NCBI GenBank assembly: GCA_905178155.1
Contig: CAJINV010000001.1
Coordinates: 5,474,757-5,538,756 of the forward strand
Reading direction: 5' to 3'
DNA from: Amoebophrya sp. A120
Lineage: Eukaryota > Sar > Dinophyceae > Syndiniales > Amoebophryaceae
DNA: 64,000 bases
Of the stretch, positions 32,456 to 43,285 are shown piece by piece (position 1 is the first letter of the stretch; each line of letters starts with the position of its first letter). Position numbers and translations under genes: made by a program. Under the pieces are notes generated by a model that had not been told where the DNA came from, did no database searches, and was given only the letters and a program-made list of their open reading frames with translations.

Positions 32456-34399
32456 ATGGTGCAGCTCCGCCCAAGCAGTTGCGTTTTGCACAAGTCCAGA
32501 GCGAAAGCTCGCACTTTCTCGTCCACAGCAGCGGTTCCCCGTATCTCTCCAGCAAGTGCTATACCGGTTGCGTCGTTTCGGGAGGCGCAGTCGGGTCAGA
32601 ACGCGTGCTCCAGGGAACGGAGCCAGGCATGCTCGGCAGATCGTTCAGAGCTACTTCGACGAATCTTCGACGCTGTTCCGGCGCCCCCTGATGCCAGAAG
32701 GCTAACGGAATTGGCAACCGACACGGGAGGTGCAGAGAGCCCAGGTGAACCGCTACCACTGCCTCCAGAATTGCGTGACCTGATTTCGACAGAAATGGAT
32801 GCTGAAGCATCCGCAAAAGACCTGCTTCTGCCTTCCCCGTCCGAAGCCGAAAAGACCGATGTGCACAAAGACCTGGAAGTGCCCGAGAGTATGTACCACG
32901 CCGCTCTAAACGCAGAGCTCGTTATGAGTTACGAAAATGTCGTTCGCCACATTGACGAGCCAACTGCAGTGCCTTTATTCGCGAGCGATGTGTGCGTCTT
33001 GCTGGAGCATTTCAGGTTGATTGGACGCAAGTTGCCAAAGTTCATCCGGCGACATTTCTACGACAAAATGTCGTTTGACCGATTCTGCATCGACAGTTTG
33101 AGCAAATTTTGCGAATTCGGTTCTCCTTGGATGGTGTGCAAACGCAGAGCCGATATAGCGAGACGCGTAATAGAGCTCTTGGGTACAACAACTGCGAGCC
33201 GGGATGTGCGAATAGACGAGCCAGCTGCGGTCCGTCTCAATTCTCTTCTGCAGCTACACAAAGCTTTGAGCAGTCCGGTCGTCGGTCCGCGGAAAGCAAA
33301 CGTCCTCAGCGTCGCCGAACGGGAGGGCGTACGGGAGGCCCGCGGGAAATTGCTTCAGAATTTACAGGGATTGGTAGAGGAAAACAGCACGAAAAGTCAT
33401 CAGGATTTTCCGATCTCGGACTTAGTTTTGGGCGTTGAAGCTATGGCGCAAGAGCGTGACATTACGCTTCGACCATGGGCAACGTCCCTGCTCGCGTATT
33501 TTCTGCAGGAACTAATTCGGAAGGACACAGCGGCCCGTGCTGTTCTCGCCTCCGCCCGAAAAAAATCACCGGAAACCTGCGCGCAACAGGAGCAGTTTTT
33601 AGCTTCTGACACCGACATGGAATTACCGCACGCTCTCGTCAGCAAAGAATTTGCAAGCGTTTGCGAAAGTTTGACGCGGGCAGGACCCAGCGGGACAAAT
33701 GCGGAACGGTGGGAGTTAACCGCGCTAGTCGACGTCTCTCTGGCAGACGCAGAAAGTGCTTCTTCTGAAGTGTACCACCAAAAGAACCTCTCGACAACCT
33801 CTCTATTGCAGTGGGCGACAAATACTGCGGATGATCTTTTGAGGAACCAGACCACGATTAACGTGACAACGCCAGCAAACCTAGCCTCCATTCTCCGTTT
33901 TCTGTCCACCTTGAGTGCAATGCATGAATCAGACGCTCGCACGGATCACTCCCAAACTGCTGTTTCCCTCGTTTCTGTATTCGAGACCGCTTCTTCACTC
34001 GCGCAGAGAAAAATGGCCGAGTTCAGCTTTCCCTCGCTGGTAGAAACAGTGTCGGCCTTTGCTCGCATACAGCATCGCGACCAGTTCTTGCTCTCGAGGC
34101 TCATGCTGCAACTACCGCGCCTTGGGGAGACGAAAGGCGCCTCGGTGACGCAGTTGCGGTTGCTACTGTCGGCAGTGCAGAAGTTGCAATGGAGGAGCCC
34201 TGCTTTCGAGCAGTTGGTATCCGAGCTAGTGCTGGAGCGAACCTACCAAAAGGCCACTGCTGCGGAAAGAAAGGTTCGAAAAGAGGTGAGGCCTGCGCAG
34301 GAGGAAATGTGGACCGGTGCCGCGGTTCCTCGGTGGCGACGCCCTGAAAAGCGGCCGCTATGGGCTCGAAAAAGGACCACAAGCGTACAGTTATGTTGA
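32456..34399 (+). CDS. Putative mitochondrial helical-repeat protein
   Basis: Single exon, 647 residues. The N-terminus (MVQLRPSSCVLHKSRAKART, then FSSTAA) is basic, Ser-rich and free of acids, like a mitochondrial presequence. The rest is all-helical, with blocks resembling the helical repeats of organellar RNA-binding proteins in alveolates and FASTK proteins (for example LVETVSAFARIQHRDQFLLS and LRLLLSAVQKLQWRS). I see no RAP domain. A role in mitochondrial RNA handling is inference, and the repeat class needs a profile search. Confidence 0.55.
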   Translation: MVQLRPSSCVLHKSRAKARTFSSTAAVPRISPASAIPVASFREAQSGQNACSRERSQACSADRSELLRRIFDAVPAPPDARRLTELATDTGGAESPGEPLPLPPELRDLISTEMDAEASAKDLLLPSPSEAEKTDVHKDLEVPESMYHAALNAELVMSYENVVRHIDEPTAVPLFASDVCVLLEHFRLIGRKLPKFIRRHFYDKMSFDRFCIDSLSKFCEFGSPWMVCKRRADIARRVIELLGTTTASRDVRIDEPAAVRLNSLLQLHKALSSPVVGPRKANVLSVAEREGVREARGKLLQNLQGLVEENSTKSHQDFPISDLVLGVEAMAQERDITLRPWATSLLAYFLQELIRKDTAARAVLASARKKSPETCAQQEQFLASDTDMELPHALVSKEFASVCESLTRAGPSGTNAERWELTALVDVSLADAESASSEVYHQKNLSTTSLLQWATNTADDLLRNQTTINVTTPANLASILRFLSTLSAMHESDARTDHSQTAVSLVSVFETASSLAQRKMAEFSFPSLVETVSAFARIQHRDQFLLSRLMLQLPRLGETKGASVTQLRLLLSAVQKLQWRSPAFEQLVSELVLERTYQKATAAERKVRKEVRPAQEEMWTGAAVPRWRRPEKRPLWARKRTTSVQLC

Positions 34400-34704
34400 C
34401 CGTGCAATCATGCAGAAGTAGATCTAGCAAAAACAGTCTGGTAGAAGCAGATGAAACGTCGCCACCGTCAAGATGAAGCGATTACGAGCCACGAGTAGGT
34501 GTTCGCATACACGACCAGCTCCTGTCCTGCAGAGGCAATCCTTGCCATAAAAAGGACCGAGAGAGGAAAGCGGAAGTCACTTTTTTTGTTTATCTCGTTT
34601 TTTTTTTCGTTTTCGACCATTTCAGGTTCGGACTTGGAAAGGTAGAGTTGCCCTCACCCTAGGTAGTGCTGTCCAATCACGAAAGTAGAAAAGCTAAAAA
34701 AAAG
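34400..34704. other. Intergenic, nothing recognised
   Basis: T-rich spacer. No feature supported. Confidence 0.4.
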
Positions 34705-35364
34705 ATGCCTCCTGCAGCAGATGCTGGTCGTTGTCCTTCCCAGGACCTCGATGGGGACGTTCCTGGTTCACATGTGGGCCTAATCAGCGACGTGGTGAAG
34801 AAATTTCTTGGATCGACACATCGCTTCGATTTGCGTCCCTGTTGCTTGCTTGCGTTGGACAGCGATACTTTGCGTTGGACAGCGCTCCAAGAAGAGGAAG
34901 AGCTTGGCGTCGTTCAGCCGAGACCGTACTGCGCAGTGACGTGCTACACACAGGCCGTGAAGCTGCCGGGAAGCTCTTCGTACAAGTACGAAACGCTTTA
35001 TGTTGGTCATGAGTTTCCGGCGCATTTTCTGAGGCGTCGGGCTCGGCTTGAACATATACTCCTCAATTGCAACAATGATCGGCAACAGACTTGGTTTCTT
35101 CCTGAGTCTTATGACCTGCGGATAGAGCTCGAAAAGCACAAGAAAAATGTTGCGTTTACAACCGCGAAAGCGTGTGCAATTTGGTTGATGGACACCATTG
35201 GCATTGGCCGCGGGGGGCACCACTTGAAGCTAATTGTAACGGAGCTTGCTACGAAGAGGCTACTATTGGCGTTGGACTCCGGAAGAACCACTACCAAGAC
35301 TCTCTCGCGTGAGAGCGTAATGGATTACATTGAACTCATTGACGCAACGCGTGGTATACACTAG
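34705..35364 (+). CDS. Unknown protein, 219 residues
   Basis: Single exon starting at the first ATG in frame. There is no signal peptide or membrane segment. The sequence is mixed alpha/beta in appearance, with motifs such as YCAVTCYTQAVKLPG and LKLIVTELATKRLLLALDSG. A short tandem duplication (CGTTGGACAGCG at two sites 20 bp apart, near 34850-34890) encodes LDSDTLRWTAL. I do not recognise it. Confidence 0.6.
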   Translation: MPPAADAGRCPSQDLDGDVPGSHVGLISDVVKKFLGSTHRFDLRPCCLLALDSDTLRWTALQEEEELGVVQPRPYCAVTCYTQAVKLPGSSSYKYETLYVGHEFPAHFLRRRARLEHILLNCNNDRQQTWFLPESYDLRIELEKHKKNVAFTTAKACAIWLMDTIGIGRGGHHLKLIVTELATKRLLLALDSGRTTTKTLSRESVMDYIELIDATRGIH

Positions 35365-35744
35365 TTTAAAGCGACGACCCGAAGTGCTCGTTCGTAGTCC
35401 GTCGCGTGCGGTTCATTCTCATTGACTTGCTAAAGTTTTTATGAGGTTTGTCCTCGTTCATCTGGTCTTTCGATCAAAGCAGGTCGCACAAAATGTTTGT
35501 TGTCCTAGTGACGATGTTCGTTTTCTAGCTTCATGGTGTCTAATGCGAATGTGCTTCTTGGGACCGAGGGAGGAGGACAGAGTGCCTTCACGAGTGTCTT
35601 TTCTTTTGACTTTCTCGTTCTCCTTTTATTTTTCCGTATTCTGTTTCCGCAAAAAGAAAAACACCAACAAAAAGCACGCAAAGCTGTAACTGCGTCGTAA
35701 GGAGAACGACCTTCTTCACCCTCTTTTCCCCAAACATTACAACC
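35365..35744. other. Intergenic, nothing recognised
   Basis: Pyrimidine-rich spacer. No feature supported. Confidence 0.4.
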
Positions 35745-36254
35745 ATGACCACGACCGCTCCCTCCTGGCTGGCTGATATCTTCAGCAAGCTGACCGACTA
35801 CCAGGCCTGGAAGGCGATGCTGAGCAAGGAGCCGTGGCCCAGTGTTTTGCTCGCGGCCGCCCTCTTGCTCTTCATTATGGCGCCGAACTACATGTTCCAA
35901 GTTTCCGCCGCGGACGAGAAGCGGATGGAGGAAATCCGGGAGCAGTTTCAGAAGTCAAAATTCGCGAAGGATTTGAAACTGGACGAAAAGTACGGGCAGT
36001 TTAGAAGGAACCGCGAGGTTTTCACGCCGAGTTCCAATGCTAATGCAGCGATCGAAAGAAGTCAAGACTACCGGGTGAAGCAGCAGGCACAAACGTCGAC
36101 TGGAAGCAAGAAGGATGACAGCCGGGGAAAACAAAAGGAAGCAAGCAGTACTTCTACGAGTGTGATGCCGTCGAAAGTAAGCGAGTTGAAAAATGCGAAG
36201 CCAGATTCCGATGGAACGCGCCTCCGGGCAAGTGCACTGCCCAAGGTGGACTGA
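35745..36254 (+). CDS. Small single-pass membrane protein, unknown
   Basis: Single exon, 169 residues. One clear membrane helix lies at about 44-66 (SVLLAAALLLFIMAPNYMF). It is preceded by a short amphipathic segment (WLADIFSKLTDYQAWKAML) and followed by a charged helix (KRMEEIREQFQKSKFAKDLK) and a disordered Ser/Lys-rich tail. The topology suggests an anchored cytosolic or lumenal tail. No family recognised. Confidence 0.65.
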   Translation: MTTTAPSWLADIFSKLTDYQAWKAMLSKEPWPSVLLAAALLLFIMAPNYMFQVSAADEKRMEEIREQFQKSKFAKDLKLDEKYGQFRRNREVFTPSSNANAAIERSQDYRVKQQAQTSTGSKKDDSRGKQKEASSTSTSVMPSKVSELKNAKPDSDGTRLRASALPKVD

Positions 36255-36744
36255 CGCAAATAAGTACTTTGCTGCTTGCAGATGCGGTGTAAGCCTAAGC
36301 TACATCACTCCGCGAACTACGAAACCTCGAAGAGAATCGCTACATCATAGTATCGACGAGCTAAGAAGTATGATTCAACTTGTCCTGCGAGTAGAGAGGT
36401 GCAGGTTTGCCGGTGGTGTTCACCGCAATAAGTTTGCAGAATAGTACACAAACCGGCACAGAAGATCTTTGCCACCACGTTTCGCCTGATAGGAAAGATC
36501 CCGCATTGCCTCGGCTTTCTCAACAGGAACTGTGACGACGGCCATAATTCTGCATACCAGCGGGTCCGAATACTTCTTTTTGTTTCAGATGTCCGGTCGC
36601 AGCCCATTTTGAGTTTTTGTTTTGTTCGAAACCGACGAATTTGTGAAGTTCCCCAACATTTTTCACTGACTTTTACGATCGACCCCCGTGAATGAGAACC
36701 CTACTCTTGTTAGACGTACCTTGTGTGTAGGTTCTTGTTCAAAA
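36255..36744. other. Intergenic, nothing recognised
   Basis: AAGTACTT occurs 8 bp after the preceding stop (36262-36269). No gene is seen. Confidence 0.4.
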
Positions 36745-38769
36745 ATGATCATGAGTGCGCTTGAGGCACATTTAATCGCGGCCACAGGGTGGCCGCAATG
36801 GGCGTTGCGCACGTTAACCACGCTTGGCGTGATGACTGTCTCTGTCGTTTGCGCCGAGACCTTCCAGGCCGCGCGGGCCAAGAAGGACTCGGGGGGAGAC
36901 CACCAAACCGGGGTGATACCAAAGGGCTTTCGGCTGTTCCAGCTGCAGTACCTTTCGGTCTACCTGACCATCATGCTGGCGGACTGGCTGCAGGGGACCA
37001 ACATGTACACCTTATACGACGGATACGGAGTTGACATCGGTATACTGGATTTATTTGCTGTTTGGCTGGAGCTTCCGTTGCTTATCCAAGTTACCATCTT
37101 TTGCTGTTTCAGACTAAACGTTACGACAGAACATATATCCCGCAGGTTCGCTCTTTCTCACCGGCTTCCTGTCCTCCGCGGTTTTCGGTACCTTTCTGGG
37201 CATTTACGTCGACAAGTGGGGACGAAGATTTGGATGCATCATCTTTTGCGTCCTCGAGATCATCATCAACCTCCTGGAGCACGTATTGAATTTCAGGCCT
37301 TGATGGAGTTTCTAACACATTGCAATGACTCAGTGCGCAATGACTTTTAGCAAGTAATTGAATTCGGAATCGGATGCATCTCTTTTCGAAGGTAAACAAC
37401 TTTCCGCTCCTGCTCTTCGGACGAGTTTTGGGCGGTATGACGACGAGCATTTTGTTCAGTGCCTTTGAGTCCTGGATGGTGACTGAGCACCGAAAACGCA
37501 ACTTCCCGGAAAAGCTGCTGGAGTCAACGTTTTCGATTGCCTCGGCGGGGAACGGGCTCGTCGCCATCAAGGCTGGCGTCGTGGCCCAGGTGGCCGCGGA
37601 TGTTGCCGGGGACATTGGGCCCTTCCAATTAGCAATCTTCTTGACGGTGGTTACCCTGGCCATGGTGTGGTTCTGGCCCGAAAACAAGGGAGACGCTACC
37701 GCCCTGCAGAGCATAACGTCCGGCTTCAAGGAGGTACGAATGCGGTTCAACTTTTCTTGTTCAACCGTGCGTGTTGTGCATCCGTTAGCACTTAAATTGA
37801 AATTTGAACTACACAATTACAGGCAATGCAGTTGATTCGCCGCAGCCCAGCGATGCTCTGTCTGGGGCTGTCCCAAGCATTTTTCGAAGGTGGCGTGTAC
37901 ACTTTCGTCTTCATGTGGGTACCCAACATGCAGCTCGTGGCTGGCACAAAGGACCTGCCTTACGGGCTAATCTTCAGCTGCTTCATGCTCAGCATGACGC
38001 TCGGGGGCGCTCTCAGCGGTATAGCCCTCTTTCGACTGGCTTTCGCATGCTTCATATGGTGATAGGTTTTTTCCTTTGTCATTAACCGATGGCTCTCCAA
38101 TGAGGTTAAAGATCACTGCGGAACATGAAAATGCAGTGGTGAACATGATCACAATCAGGTATCCTGATCCCGTATCTCGGCGCCCACATGATGTGCATCA
38201 CGGTTTACATTTGCGCCGCCTGCGCAATGGCCGTGCCGATTTTCATGTACGATTTCTGGCCCGTGCTGGTGTGTTTCCTATCACTGGAGTGCGTTCTGGG
38301 CATGTTCAACGCCGGCGGGGGGTTGCTGCGATCGCAGTTTTACCCGGAAGAGATGCAGTCCTCCCTAATGTCGGTGTTCCGCATCCCGCTGAATTTGCTG
38401 GTGGTTTTCGGAACCAAACTCACCTCGTACGCGCAGAAGCAAGGCGCGGCGAGCCTGCAAAAGGTTTTTGGCGTCGTCGTCACCATGCATCTGATCGCGC
38501 TGGGTTTCCAACTCGCTCTCCGGTATCTGGTGTCCAAAGAGGCTGCTGGTTCTGCCGAAGGCGCGCCGGTGAAGAAAGCCTCCAAGTCCTCGAAGGGGCC
38601 TGTCGAAGACGAGCCAGATGGGAAGAAGAGTGAGACGCTCAGAAAACGGGCAAGCACAAGCACGGGCCGGGGCAAGAGTCCAAAGGCGGGAAAGAGTCCG
38701 AAATCGGCCATGAAAAAAAGTCCAGCCAAACGAGGAGCGTCCATCAGCAGCCCTAAGAAAAACAGGTAG
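36745..38769 (+). CDS. MFSD5-like major facilitator (molybdate-type)
   Basis: Five exons (36745-37039, 37146-37282, 37392-37733, 37823-38018, 38159-38769) give 526 residues, all with GT-AG introns. Multiple membrane helices and the motif order match human MFSD5 along its length: FQLQYLSVYLTIMLADWLQG, VDKWGRRFGC (the MFS loop signature), LLLFGRVLGGMTTSILFSAF-ESW, then SQAFFEGGVYTFVFMWVP, LPYGLIFSCFM, and RSQFYPEEMQSSLMSVFRIP. MFSD5 homologues (algal MOT2) import molybdate. The C-terminal 65 residues are a Lys/Ser-rich tail with repeated KSP-like units. Transport substrate is inferred from the family. Confidence 0.85.
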
Positions 38770-39403
38770 TTGAAGTCGAGAAGAAAATGGCTGTGAATTT
38801 TTTTTACATTGTTCTCGTCGTGGGGCTATGGATACGGTCTCGACCTAGTTCTTGTGTTTTCGCCAATTTTATGGAAGCACGTCAAGACATGAACATCAGT
38901 CAAAAAGTCGATGTGAAGAAATGTATTCAGTTTGTGTATGCCGCCTCCTTGTACAGGCTTTTTTGCATTACTGGAGAGGACCGTGTTCGCTTTTTTCATT
39001 TTTGTGATCAACTTCTCGCCTCGGTTTTTGCTCTTGGTTCTTGTCTTTTCAAAAGATGTTGCAGTGACACAAAGACGCGACCGCAAAACGAGTGAGGATT
39101 TAGATTTCTTTCCAGGCAGCTATTGCTACCTAGCTTTCACAGCGTTGATGCCCAACATCTGCTCGCAGAACTCTGTTTTGACAGGAACCTTCCTCCCGAT
39201 CCCTACTTTTAGATAGTGCTCAGAAAACTAAATACGAAATGCGCGAACAAGGACATGTGCGCTGGTGCCTGCAGCCTCAGAAGACAGTATGTGTCGGTTT
39301 TAGGCCAGGAAAATGAGGTAGAAAATGCAGGAGCTGGCAGTAACGCCCGCACAAATAATACGAGACTCGCACGGCTGTAATTTTTTTTTGTGAGCAGCAA
39401 ACG
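38770..39403. other. Intergenic, nothing recognised
   Basis: A 102-codon frame from an ATG at 38787 begins 18 bp after the preceding stop and most likely lies in the 3' UTR. Nothing else is seen. Confidence 0.4.
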
Positions 39404-41710
39404 ATGGAAGCGGTAGACCACGAGGCATTCGAGAGTGCCGACGAGCGGCCGGAGCTTACTTTGCCCGATGCAGCCGATGCCAGCGGGAAAGCTGCTGTTA
39501 AGATTGACGCTAACAAGGAGGGGCCAAGTACCTCGAGCCCTGTTGCGGACGAAGGCACAACAATAACAAAAGCTGCAAGCCGGGAAGTGCTTTCCATAGA
39601 GCACACTATCGCAGATGCGGTAAGCAAGATAAGTCGTTCCGCAGCTGCTGCGTCCAGCCAAAAGAGCGGAGGCCCTTCGACCACGAGTGCAAACGAAACT
39701 CGTACCAAAGGAGCTTCTCCGGGAAGCGATAGTGTCGACGCCGATAGTACATCGACATTACCATCAGCCACCTCGCAACAACGTGCGGAGGGCTCCCAAG
39801 CTGCGCCGGTCCTACTCCCGTCTTTACACTGTGGAGAAGATGTAGTTGCCATAAGCGAAGTCGCCGTAATCGCCTCGATCAAAACGACCCAGGCCGAGGA
39901 TGCGAATGTGCGGTTGCCTAAGCTTGAGGAGGATCAGGTGCTGACTGATTTTTCTGCTTCCGCAGCTGCGGGGGTACAAGCGATCGAAGTAGGACCGGAT
40001 GACCAGCTGGAGGTAGAAGCAGATCATGCCAAGGAGTCCACACTGGTTGCAGAGGAATCGGAACCCTCGTCGTCTAGCACCACCGCGAAAGCCGAGATTG
40101 GAACCGATGGTCCTGACCAAGATTCGCATATCGAAGCCCCATCCACCGCGCAAAACGAAGAACCCGCCGGAGTGGCTGCAGTAAAAAATGATGCCGCATC
40201 GCCCTTGCCGTTGCTGGCGGAACAACTCGACGAGCGGCAAACCGAGCGAGCTACCACCTCGACTCCTGAGGGGAAAACACTACTTGCACGACCACCGCCC
40301 TCATCGACTACTAGTGAGGAGACGCTCCTTCCGCGCCTAGATGATTTCCTAAGTTGCGACGGTTCCCTGGCGGAGTTGCGCAAAGTGCAAGAAATACAGC
40401 AGTCGAACTCACCGTTGTCCGGACCGGCCGCGACAACTGTTCTTTCGCAAAGTACGCCAAGTAGCACCGCGGTGACATCATCAACGACGAAGAAAAAGCG
40501 GATGGTCGTCGGATCTCTAGATCACGATGCGGGACGGATAGGAACTGGTTCGCCGGTGTCAGGAATAAAGAACAGTATTGGGACCACGACGGCCTTACAG
40601 CATAGTACTAAAAATCGTTCACAGCCGGCGCGCGAAGAACCGGCAGTCGGTGGGCTCGGGCTTTTGGACGACATTGACCTCTCGCAAGAACGTTCCACTT
40701 CTTCAGGTCGGGGCAGAACAACGGACAGTCGAACAAACTCCGCAAGCTGGAGCTGGTCCTCTTCCACCACCACATCTGGAGGTGCTTCGAGCTCGTCCTC
40801 AACATCGGCGACCATAACGACTTCCCCCCTCGACGACCCATATTTCGCGTCCTTATCCCTCGACGAGCAGGAAGAAAGACTGCGGGAACGGGTACCTGTA
40901 CTGTTGGAAGAGATGAATCGCGCCAGTTTATCCACCAACGAGTGCGAGCGCGAGTACGGGGAGAAGAAGAAGCGGCATTCCGCGCTGCTGCAGCAGTGGA
41001 AGATGGCCTACCGGCAGATGCGGTCGGTGCGCGGGCGGGAGATCGACGCCGCGCGGCCCTTTTTCGAACAGGAAGAGCGGAAGCACCGCGCGGAACTCCA
41101 GATGTACACGGCGCTGGAAGGGTTCACAGACATGCAGCAACTGGTCGATGCCGCGAAAGATGAGCTGGCAGATTTGGAGGAAAAACTGCACTACGGGGCC
41201 CACGAGGTGAAATTGTCGGAAGCCGACCAGGAGGAGCTCAGTAAGACCACCTTGCGCATCTTGCAGGTTCAACAGCGGCGCGACAAAGCCGAGCAGGTGT
41301 ACGGAAGCGCTTTGAAGCAGTTCGTGACGGCGTGCGAACTGCTGGAACGGCGGAAGGTCGAGGCGGGGCCGGTGTTGCTCGAGGATGTGCGCCCGCTGTT
41401 CCGGCAAATGGTGTACTACCAAGAGTCATTGTCTAACTTGAGCGCGGAGGCCGCCGAGGCAGAGGCGCGAGCGCACCAAGCCAGGTTGGACTACCAGGCC
41501 GCGTTGCGGGGACTGGAAAACATCAATAACACGATCCACGGCCTGCGCAAGTCCTGTTCTGCGAGTTCCGTCAGGGAAGAAGATTTGGACCAAGAAGTTG
41601 ATGATAGCCGGGAGAGTGACGAAGAGGGAAGCAGAAGTGGTAGCAATGATTTCACGAATGACAGTTTTACAAACCATGACAGGATAGCAACGTCCAATCC
41701 CTTTGAATGA
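39404..41710 (+). CDS. SH3BP5-like coiled-coil protein
   Basis: Single exon, 768 residues. Residues 1-470 are low-complexity and acidic, rich in Ser, Thr, Ala and Glu, with no recognisable domain. From about 480 to 715 is an SH3BP5 domain: a long antiparallel coiled coil starting DDPYFASLSLDEQEERLRER and including RSVRGREIDAARPFFEQEE, YTALEGFTDMQQLVDAAKDE and RPLFRQMVYYQESLSNLSAE. Animal SH3BP5 proteins are guanine-nucleotide exchange factors for Rab11, acting in membrane recycling. Conservation of the coiled coil makes a Rab-regulating role plausible. The long N-terminal extension is not usual in the family. Confidence 0.8.
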   Translation: MEAVDHEAFESADERPELTLPDAADASGKAAVKIDANKEGPSTSSPVADEGTTITKAASREVLSIEHTIADAVSKISRSAAAASSQKSGGPSTTSANETRTKGASPGSDSVDADSTSTLPSATSQQRAEGSQAAPVLLPSLHCGEDVVAISEVAVIASIKTTQAEDANVRLPKLEEDQVLTDFSASAAAGVQAIEVGPDDQLEVEADHAKESTLVAEESEPSSSSTTAKAEIGTDGPDQDSHIEAPSTAQNEEPAGVAAVKNDAASPLPLLAEQLDERQTERATTSTPEGKTLLARPPPSSTTSEETLLPRLDDFLSCDGSLAELRKVQEIQQSNSPLSGPAATTVLSQSTPSSTAVTSSTTKKKRMVVGSLDHDAGRIGTGSPVSGIKNSIGTTTALQHSTKNRSQPAREEPAVGGLGLLDDIDLSQERSTSSGRGRTTDSRTNSASWSWSSSTTTSGGASSSSSTSATITTSPLDDPYFASLSLDEQEERLRERVPVLLEEMNRASLSTNECEREYGEKKKRHSALLQQWKMAYRQMRSVRGREIDAARPFFEQEERKHRAELQMYTALEGFTDMQQLVDAAKDELADLEEKLHYGAHEVKLSEADQEELSKTTLRILQVQQRRDKAEQVYGSALKQFVTACELLERRKVEAGPVLLEDVRPLFRQMVYYQESLSNLSAEAAEAEARAHQARLDYQAALRGLENINNTIHGLRKSCSASSVREEDLDQEVDDSRESDEEGSRSGSNDFTNDSFTNHDRIATSNPFE

Positions 41711-42590
41711 CAGATGGATGTAAAAGTCGCTTGCTGAGGGTAGGTCGCAGCGTTTGCTGCGTACCTGCCGCTCCTCGTCGCATATCTTTCCGTTAATTAG
41801 AATCGGGAGAACGATGAAGCATACGACACTTGTCGAGTTGATCATCGTTTCGAGGTGGCTGTTCACCTTCGGAACAAAATGTTCACGAACCGAGTGGGAG
41901 CGATGAAGTTTTCGTGAGTAAAAGAGGGTCGTCGTCAAGAACACGGGTTTTGTCGTAGATGGGATGTTTGGTAAGTAGAAGGAACATTATTTGGCCGTGC
42001 TTTTACTCTAAACAGATCCAGATTTTGTTTGCTGAGTCCTCTACTCGTTTAGACTTTGTGAATTTTTCATTTTGCGATGTTCCTCCACTCTTTTACCTTT
42101 GTGTCTTTTACTTGACCGATTCATTCTTTCATTTTGCTTTTGTGCCTTTCTTGTTGATGTAGCACGCAGTTGTCAACATCATCATTTGCTTTCTTTATCT
42201 TTTTGCCGGAATGTGTGCGCTTCTTTCATCTTCTTCGAGGCCACAGCAGAGAACGTTTTGTTCACACTGACTGCATGATCCGCATAGTATCAAAAGACAG
42301 AGATTATCGTCATAAGCTGTCTTGTGTCATAGGCATGCCTAGCAGGCACAACACATATTTCAGATGCAGCAGGCACAGAGGTTTATTTCTCCACCGGCGA
42401 CTGCATCTTGAGCATGACAAAGTACCCCCATAGTCGTATCTCTCGCAAGTCCTTTTCCCACCGGACGAAATGAAATTTCTCTCTGTCATTGAAAACAACT
42501 GGTATCTCTACGCTAGAAAAGCGGAGCACTAGGTCCATAGATCCGAGAGAAAGTTTTTGAAGTAGCCCGAGGGCGAACCACTCAGCCAAG
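41711..42590. other. Intergenic, possible leader exon
   Basis: No gene is supported. ATGGGATGTTTG followed directly by GTAAGTAG at 41959-41978 looks like a start codon plus 5' splice site, but no matching coding exon was found. It could be an alternative first exon of the dynein light-chain gene. Confidence 0.3.
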
Positions 42591-43285
42591 ATGGAGCAGC
42601 ATCAGGTGCACGTGTGGGAAAACACGTACCAGATGGAGCCCAAACACGAACAGAAATTTCTCCCCTCAAAAGTCACGGAAATCATCGATGAGGTGATGAC
42701 GAAAAAGCTGGCCGACAGGTAAAAGATTGGTCTGGCATCCTGATGAATTTAAGTATTCCTGCATGACTGGAATATATGCCATACCATCTTCGCCATGAGA
42801 ATGAAAATGCAATTTAGAAATGCCGCAACTCTTGTTCAAAACAGGGAGTACGATCCAGACATGGCAAAGACATGGACTTTGGAGCTGTGCAACGAAATCA
42901 AGGCGGCGGTGAAAGCGCACGGATCCATCCCCCGACACAAGATCATTTATGGTGGGGAAAGTTTCACTAGCAGTATGATATCCTACCTCATGCTATTGCG
43001 GATTCTACTTGATATGACTTCTATGAGAGGTGCAGCGGGTCTCCTCGTGTTTTGTGTTGAACATGCATGTTTGTGTCGCAAGCTATTTCAGGCAGCATCT
43101 GCTAGTGAAGCTTTTTCCAGAGTGATACGTTCTGCCAGGTGGTAATTGGGGAGGCCGCGGGACAGGGGATGCGGGTCGTGTCGAAGTGTCTGTGGGACGT
43201 GAATGTCGACAACTGGGCATCGTTCTCCTTCAAAAGCCCTACCATGTTTGCCGTGGGCATGGTCTTTGGCTGCTACTACGAATAA
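42591..43285 (+). CDS. Tctex1-type dynein light chain
   Basis: Three exons (42591-42718, 42845-42950, 43139-43285) give 126 residues, the usual size. The family's landmarks are present: MEPKHEQKFLPSKVTEIIDE, then AKTWTLELCNEIKAAVKAH, PRHKIIY, VVIGEAAGQGMRVVSKCLWD and the final FAVGMVFGCYYE. Tctex1 (DYNLT) subunits dimerise at the intermediate chains of axonemal and cytoplasmic dyneins, and TCTEX1D2-type members serve the intraflagellar-transport dynein. The second intron has no GT that keeps frame; it is flanked by a GGTGG direct repeat and contains an inverted repeat (annotated separately). Confidence 0.85.
42951..43138 (+). mobile_element. Possible introner in dynein light chain
   Basis: The 188-nt intron starts at GGTGG (42951-42955) and the downstream boundary reads AG-GTGGT, so GGTGG is repeated at both edges. 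Inside, TTCACTAGCAG (42963-42973) pairs perfectly with CTGCTAGTGAA (43099-43109), with further pairing of GGAAA and TTTCC next to it. Its arms are unrelated to those of the GRC3 and myosin elements. The intron boundary is taken as GG...AG. Confidence 0.5.

Noticed and set aside
38787-39095. 102-codon frame with hydrophobic start just after the MFSD5-like gene
   Set aside because: It begins 18 bp after the previous stop with no room for a promoter or 5' UTR, and its composition looks non-coding.
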